In this document: in pieces, positions 60,753 through 64,000 of the stretch
Layout: the number at the start of each line of letters is the position of its first letter
Position numbering within the stretch: position 1 is the stretch's first letter
Source of the DNA: Pirellulales bacterium
GTDB lineage: Bacteria > Planctomycetota > Planctomycetia > Pirellulales > JAEUIK01
Length of the DNA: 64,000 bases
Direction of reading: 5' to 3'
NCBI GenBank assembly: GCA_019694455.1
Contig: JAIBBY010000012.1
Span: 37,780 to 101,779, forward strand
Program-made: the position numbers and the translations under genes
Notes under the pieces: model-generated
What the model saw: the letters and a program-made list of their open reading frames with translations, nothing else
Database searches by the model: none
What the model was told of the DNA's origin: nothing

Positions 60753-61757
60753 ATGCACGCCGCGATCGGACCGATCTCGACCTACCTGCCGGAGCGTGTC
60801 GAAACCAACGAGCAGCTTGGGCGCGAGAACCCAAGCTGGAACATGGAGCAAATCGCGCTCAAGACCGGGGTGTGTCAGCGACACATTGCCGCCGCCGACG
60901 AGTTGCCATCGGACCTGGCAGTGGCCGCCGCCGAGCGATTGTTCCAAGAGCATGCCATCGACCGGGCCTCGATCGACTGGATTCTGTTCTGCACGCAAAC
61001 GCCCGACTACCCACTGCCGACCACCGCCTGCCTGATTCAAGAGCGGCTGGGATTGAACACGCGCGTCGGCGCGCTCGACTTCAACCTGGGCTGCTCGGGC
61101 TTTGTATATGGACTCAGCCTGGCCGAGGGTTTGATTCGCGGGGGAATGGCGCGGCGGGTGCTGCTGCTGACGGCGGAGACGTACAGCAAATACATTCACC
61201 CCGACGACCGTTCGCTGCGGACCATCTTTGGCGATGCCGCGGCGGCCACTTTGATTGAAGCGGCGGACGAGCCGTCGCTAGGGGGCTTTGTCTTTGGCAC
61301 CGATGGACGAGCGGCCGACACGTTGATGGTGACCGAGGGGGGCATGCGCGCGCCCGAGACGGCGCTGGCACCCCGCAAGCGACAACGGTGGCGCAGCAAG
61401 TTGTATATGGACGGACCGGAACTGATCACCATTTCGCTGGAGATCATTCCCAAGCTGGTCGACGATGTGCTGCGCGCCGGCAAGACGCGGCGCGAAGCAA
61501 TCGAACTGTTCCTCATGCATCAGGCGACAAGGTTGATGCTGGAACAGATCGCCGGACGCATGCGGCTAAGCGAACAGCAGATGCCGATCATGCTCGAAGA
61601 GTACGGCAACACGGTCTCTTCGACATTGCCGCTGTTGATTCACGATCTGCGACGCGCGGGGCGGATCCGCCGGGGCACGCAATCGCTGCTCGTCGGTTTT
61701 GGCGTGGGCTTTTCCTGGGCGGGCTGCCTTTGGAAAGATCAATACGCGCCGGCGTGA
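60753..61757 (+). CDS. 3-oxoacyl-ACP synthase III family protein (FabH-like)
   Basis: 334-residue thiolase-fold enzyme. The active-site Cys is in GALDFNLGCSGFVYGLS, the His in ELFLMHQATRLM (HQAN in FabH, here HQAT), and the Asn in EEYGNTVSSTLPLL, giving a complete Cys-His-Asn triad. 'QIALKTGVCQRHIAAADELP' is the usual start of the fold. Could be a fatty-acid initiating FabH or a secondary beta-ketoacyl synthase. ATG 60753 is chosen; GGAGG lies about eleven bases upstream. Its stop is one base from the convergent mug-like stop. Confidence 0.88.
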   Translation: MHAAIGPISTYLPERVETNEQLGRENPSWNMEQIALKTGVCQRHIAAADELPSDLAVAAAERLFQEHAIDRASIDWILFCTQTPDYPLPTTACLIQERLGLNTRVGALDFNLGCSGFVYGLSLAEGLIRGGMARRVLLLTAETYSKYIHPDDRSLRTIFGDAAAATLIEAADEPSLGGFVFGTDGRAADTLMVTEGGMRAPETALAPRKRQRWRSKLYMDGPELITISLEIIPKLVDDVLRAGKTRREAIELFLMHQATRLMLEQIAGRMRLSEQQMPIMLEEYGNTVSSTLPLLIHDLRRAGRIRRGTQSLLVGFGVGFSWAGCLWKDQYAPA

Positions 61758-61758
61758 G

Positions 61759-62328
61759 TCACGACGCCTGGGACGCTTGACGCAATTCGGCGAGCAGTTG
61801 GGCCAAGTGGGGCAAGGGGTAGTGCGCGTTGAGGCCACTGGGGCTAGGAAGCACCCACAGGCGCGTGAGACCAACAGTCTCGCTTTGCAGGCCGATCTTG
61901 GCTTTGGGCTGCGCAAAGCCGATGCGATACGCGCCCAGCCCCAAGAACGCGGCGATCCGCGGCTGGTGGCGCTTGAGTTTGCGCACCAAGGCCCGCATGC
62001 CGGCTACGTACTCATGGGGTTCAATCTCGTCCGCCGCCGCCGTGGCGCGGGCAACGACGTTGGTAATACCGTAACCTGCGGTCAGTAGCTCGTGCTCCTC
62101 AAAGGGGCTCAGTTGCCGCTCGCTGAAACCGGCCTGGTGCAGCGCCGGCCAGAAGCGGTTGCCGGGGCGGCCAAAGTGATGGCCAATGGCGGCGGAATAA
62201 AGCCCCGGATTGATGCCGACAAACAGCACTGCAAGGCGGGGCTGGATGAGATCGGGCACCTGACGGACGCGCGCGGCCTGCAACTGTTCGCGGGTTGGCT
62301 TCCAAACTCGAATCGGAGACGACTTCAT
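61759..62328 (-). CDS. mug: Mug-type G:T/U mismatch-specific DNA glycosylase
   Basis: 189 residues of the uracil-DNA glycosylase superfamily. The key loop is VLFVGINPGLYSAAIGH (GINPG at 38-42, the Asn binding the base), 'GRPGNRFWPALHQAGFSERQ' and the late 'LWVLPSPSGLNAHYPL' match Mug (NPSGLS in E. coli, here SPSGLN). It removes U or T mispaired with G. ATG 62328 is five bases after the preceding gene's stop, so the two are in one operon. The longer upstream frame is not homologous. Confidence 0.88.
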   Translation of the reverse strand: MKSSPIRVWKPTREQLQAARVRQVPDLIQPRLAVLFVGINPGLYSAAIGHHFGRPGNRFWPALHQAGFSERQLSPFEEHELLTAGYGITNVVARATAAADEIEPHEYVAGMRALVRKLKRHQPRIAAFLGLGAYRIGFAQPKAKIGLQSETVGLTRLWVLPSPSGLNAHYPLPHLAQLLAELRQASQAS

Positions 62329-62332
62329 GGAA

Positions 62333-63817
62333 CTATTCGGGCATGCCGCGCTGAATATAGGCGAACAACCGTTTGGCGAAATCGGAGACCAACACGACCG
62401 AATCGGGGCGCAGTTCGACATTGTTGAGGAACTGTAACCGCAGCGAAGGAGCGTCGACGAAGTAGTGTGGCACCACACCCACAAAAAAGTAGCCCAGCGC
62501 TTCGATGGCCTCCAGTTGGCTAGCGACCGCCGAGTGGCGCATGGGCAAATCGAGCTGAATCACGGCCATGCCGTGCAGGCAAAGCGCGCGTGTCTGCTGT
62601 CGCAAGCGCTCGATCAAATCGGGGCCGTAGGCCTTAACAACGATATACGCGATGCCGCGCGAGGCAACACAGGCGACATCGAGTTCCGTTTTCTCCGCCA
62701 GCGGCGTTTCGCCGGTGAGTGGCTCAAGCCGCACGCCGACATTGTCGTGGATGGCGGCGATCATCTCGGCATGGCGCGGGGGCAGAAACGCGCGGCTGGT
62801 TTGGTAGTCCGCGAGCGGTTTGTAGAACACCACCAGCGAATGGCGCAGGTCGTCGGCCGCATGCAGGTCGTTGAACTGGACACTGCCCGGGGCAAACGCG
62901 AGCAGCAGCCCGCACTCGCGCGAGTTCATGCCGAGATTGGCGCGCTGCGTATAGGGATGCACGGTGACGGCGTCGGAGAAGACGCCAGGGAGGCGACGGT
63001 CGTGGGCCACGCCGTTGAGCAGCGTTTTCATGCGCGTGAGACAGCCGCCGCCGCGGGCCTCGGGCATGACAAAGGCCTGTCCTTCCTCAGGAATTTCGCG
63101 CAGCGGCGAAAAAACGAGCGCCAAATGGCCATAGACGCGATCTCGATCGTCGACCACCACCACGCTGGTCAGATCGCCGGCGGCGTTCATCGCGATAAGC
63201 CGCTCGGGAATGTAGACGTGCTCGCCGAAATAGGAGTAGCCATAGACGCGGTAGGCGCAGCGCGCAATTTGCGCGGCGTCTGCCGGTTGAAACAGGCGCA
63301 CGCGCAGTTGCCGGGGGTCGGGGGATGGTTCTTCGCGCTCCGCATCGGCCAGATGCGCCGGAGGCGGATGCTCGGACCAGCCGCCAGGGAGCGGAAACAG
63401 GAGGTCGACCGCCTTGCCATCGCGCCCCAGATTGACGAACCGCAGCTCGGGCAGCAGTCGCTGCATCAAAAAGACGCCGAGCCCCTTGTCCTGTCCTTGC
63501 GCGGGATCGAACGGCGGCAGATGGGCAAAGTCGCAGGGGGCGCCGCGGTCGTGCACGCGGATCCTAAGCTGCGCGCGATCGAGAGAGCAGGCGACCGAGA
63601 AAGTGGCCTCTTCGTCCGCGCGGTAGGCATGTTTGACGACATTGGAGCAGGCTTCTTCGACCACGATCTCGACGCGTTGGAGCACGGCGGTCTGGTAACC
63701 AATCGATCGCAATTGCGCGGCGACGGCGGCGCGAGCCACGCGCGGCGCGTCGAGATGGTTGGGCAGCCGAAGCGAAAACAGTTCGCTGGCGGGCACGGTT
63801 TTGGTTTGGTCGGTCAC
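62333..63817 (-). CDS. RsbW-like anti-sigma kinase fused to GNAT-like region
   Basis: 494 residues from a GTG at 63817 (upstream ATGs at 63862 and 63907 lie in a terminator or before it). The N-terminal ~145 residues are a HATPase of the RsbW/SpoIIAB type: N-box VVEEACSNVVKHAYRADEE, G1 'IRVHDRGAPCDF' and G2 'GQDKGLGVFLMQRLLPELRF'. From ~175 on a GNAT-like fold starts ('VRLFQPADAAQIARCAYRVY', 'TSVVVVDDRDRVYGHLALVF', 'GCLTRMKTLLNGVAHDRRLP'), with a further ~180 residues. The kinase part would phosphorylate an anti-anti-sigma factor; the fused part could sense or acetylate. No RsbV gene is adjacent. In operon with mug. Confidence 0.65.
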   Translation of the reverse strand: MTDQTKTVPASELFSLRLPNHLDAPRVARAAVAAQLRSIGYQTAVLQRVEIVVEEACSNVVKHAYRADEEATFSVACSLDRAQLRIRVHDRGAPCDFAHLPPFDPAQGQDKGLGVFLMQRLLPELRFVNLGRDGKAVDLLFPLPGGWSEHPPPAHLADAEREEPSPDPRQLRVRLFQPADAAQIARCAYRVYGYSYFGEHVYIPERLIAMNAAGDLTSVVVVDDRDRVYGHLALVFSPLREIPEEGQAFVMPEARGGGCLTRMKTLLNGVAHDRRLPGVFSDAVTVHPYTQRANLGMNSRECGLLLAFAPGSVQFNDLHAADDLRHSLVVFYKPLADYQTSRAFLPPRHAEMIAAIHDNVGVRLEPLTGETPLAEKTELDVACVASRGIAYIVVKAYGPDLIERLRQQTRALCLHGMAVIQLDLPMRHSAVASQLEAIEALGYFFVGVVPHYFVDAPSLRLQFLNNVELRPDSVVLVSDFAKRLFAYIQRGMPE

Positions 63818-63847
63818 GGCGGATTTCGAGGAGATTCTTTGTCGGCG

Positions 63848-63891
63848 CAAAAAATACGACATGCGCGGCGCTGAAGCGCCACGCATGTCGT
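63848..63891 (-). terminator. Rho-independent terminator of the gene at the right edge
   Basis: On the minus strand a 17-bp stem with one mismatch, acgacatgcgtggcgct / agcgccgcgcatgtcgt with a 2-base loop, is followed by a and six T. It lies 22 bases after the stop at 63914 and before the RsbW-like gene, so the latter must start downstream of it. Confidence 0.92.
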
Positions 63892-63913
63892 GATCGCATC
63901 GTGCCAACTAGCG

Positions 63914-64000
63914 CTACGGGGTGGCGCCTTCGACGGCTTCGCCCACCTTGTGGGCAGCATCGCTCGCGGCATCGCCCACCGCGTCGGCGGCGTTCTTGGC
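63914..64000 (-). CDS. C-terminal end of an Ala-rich protein (5' end outside window)
   Basis: 28 residues and the stop are visible. Read on the minus strand they include 'AKNAADAVGDAASDAAHKVG' and end 'EAVEGATP', an amphipathic Ala-rich repeat of the type seen in small planctomycete exported or stress-related proteins (LEA- or CsbD-like in style). Identity cannot be judged. The strong terminator follows. Confidence 0.6.
   Translation of the reverse strand, partial: AKNAADAVGDAASDAAHKVGEAVEGATP

Noticed and set aside
62465..63874. Long plus-strand frame (469 codons) opposite the RsbW-like gene
   Set aside because: The minus strand has complete HATPase motifs; this frame has none.

Overview
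The window is GC-rich, gene-dense chromosomal DNA, most likely from a member of the Planctomycetota (Pirellulales-like). The reasons are the types of protein present: a large secreted PVC-type dehydrogenase with HEAT-like repeats and a CxxCH haem site, a Tat-exported Gfo/Idh/MocA oxidoreductase, a DUF1080 protein, three PEP-CTERM proteins, a DUF6666-like Cys-rich surface protein, anti-sigma-like membrane proteins with Ala/Pro linkers, and frequent GTG/TTG starts with weak ribosome binding sites. No rRNA gene, CRISPR array, transposase, integrase or phage structural gene was seen.

Layout. 0-5.6 kb: the tail of an RND/MMPL exporter, a convergent anti-sigma/FecR-like membrane protein, then two ABC-2 permeases, a small membrane protein and a SAM methyltransferase in one run. 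5.6-6.65 kb: a five-copy tandem repeat of about 200 bases with a hairpin in each unit. 6.7-13.3 kb: a radical SAM protein, a secreted caspase/legumain-like peptidase, and a phytanoyl-CoA dioxygenase, sulfotransferase and AsmA-like protein in series. 13.3-19.8 kb: ABC-F ATPase, a TrmB-like methyltransferase, Ndk, an acyl-CoA dehydrogenase and the DUF6666-like protein. 19.8-29.6 kb: mostly minus strand: oxidoreductase, PVC cytochrome protein, HAD phosphatase, a Gly/Tyr-rich secreted protein, a class V aminotransferase, and CobA-HemD with a degenerate NodB-fold partner. 29.7-41.9 kb: housekeeping genes (TPR protein, S20, PyrK, RluB, ManA, RNase HI, ThiO, GlyRS) with a PEP-CTERM protein and a receiver-like protein between them.

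41.9-46 kb is the accessory region. It holds a small membrane protein and a decayed second copy of part of it, a PEP-CTERM gene whose 3' end is fused tail-to-tail to the first ~27 codons of a broken nucleotidyltransferase-like gene, the intact 75-residue partner of that gene, an Abi_C-type abortive-infection protein, an unrecognised protein and a tRNA-Arg(ACG).

46-64 kb: a coupled small protein and HAD phosphatase, a sugar isomerase-like protein, a large secreted glycoside-hydrolase-like protein, Nif3-like protein, MutM, a DUF3500 protein, DUF1080 and esterase/SMP-30 proteins that suggest sugar catabolism, a third PEP-CTERM protein, a lipoprotein, a WecA-like glycosyl-1-phosphate transferase with an extra domain, a FabH-like synthase, a Mug-type glycosylase, and an RsbW-like kinase fused to a GNAT-like region. 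Most genes are in short runs of one to four. Start/stop overlaps of four bases (ATGA/GTGA) occur at 4875, 32331, 43242 and 46718 and point to translational coupling.
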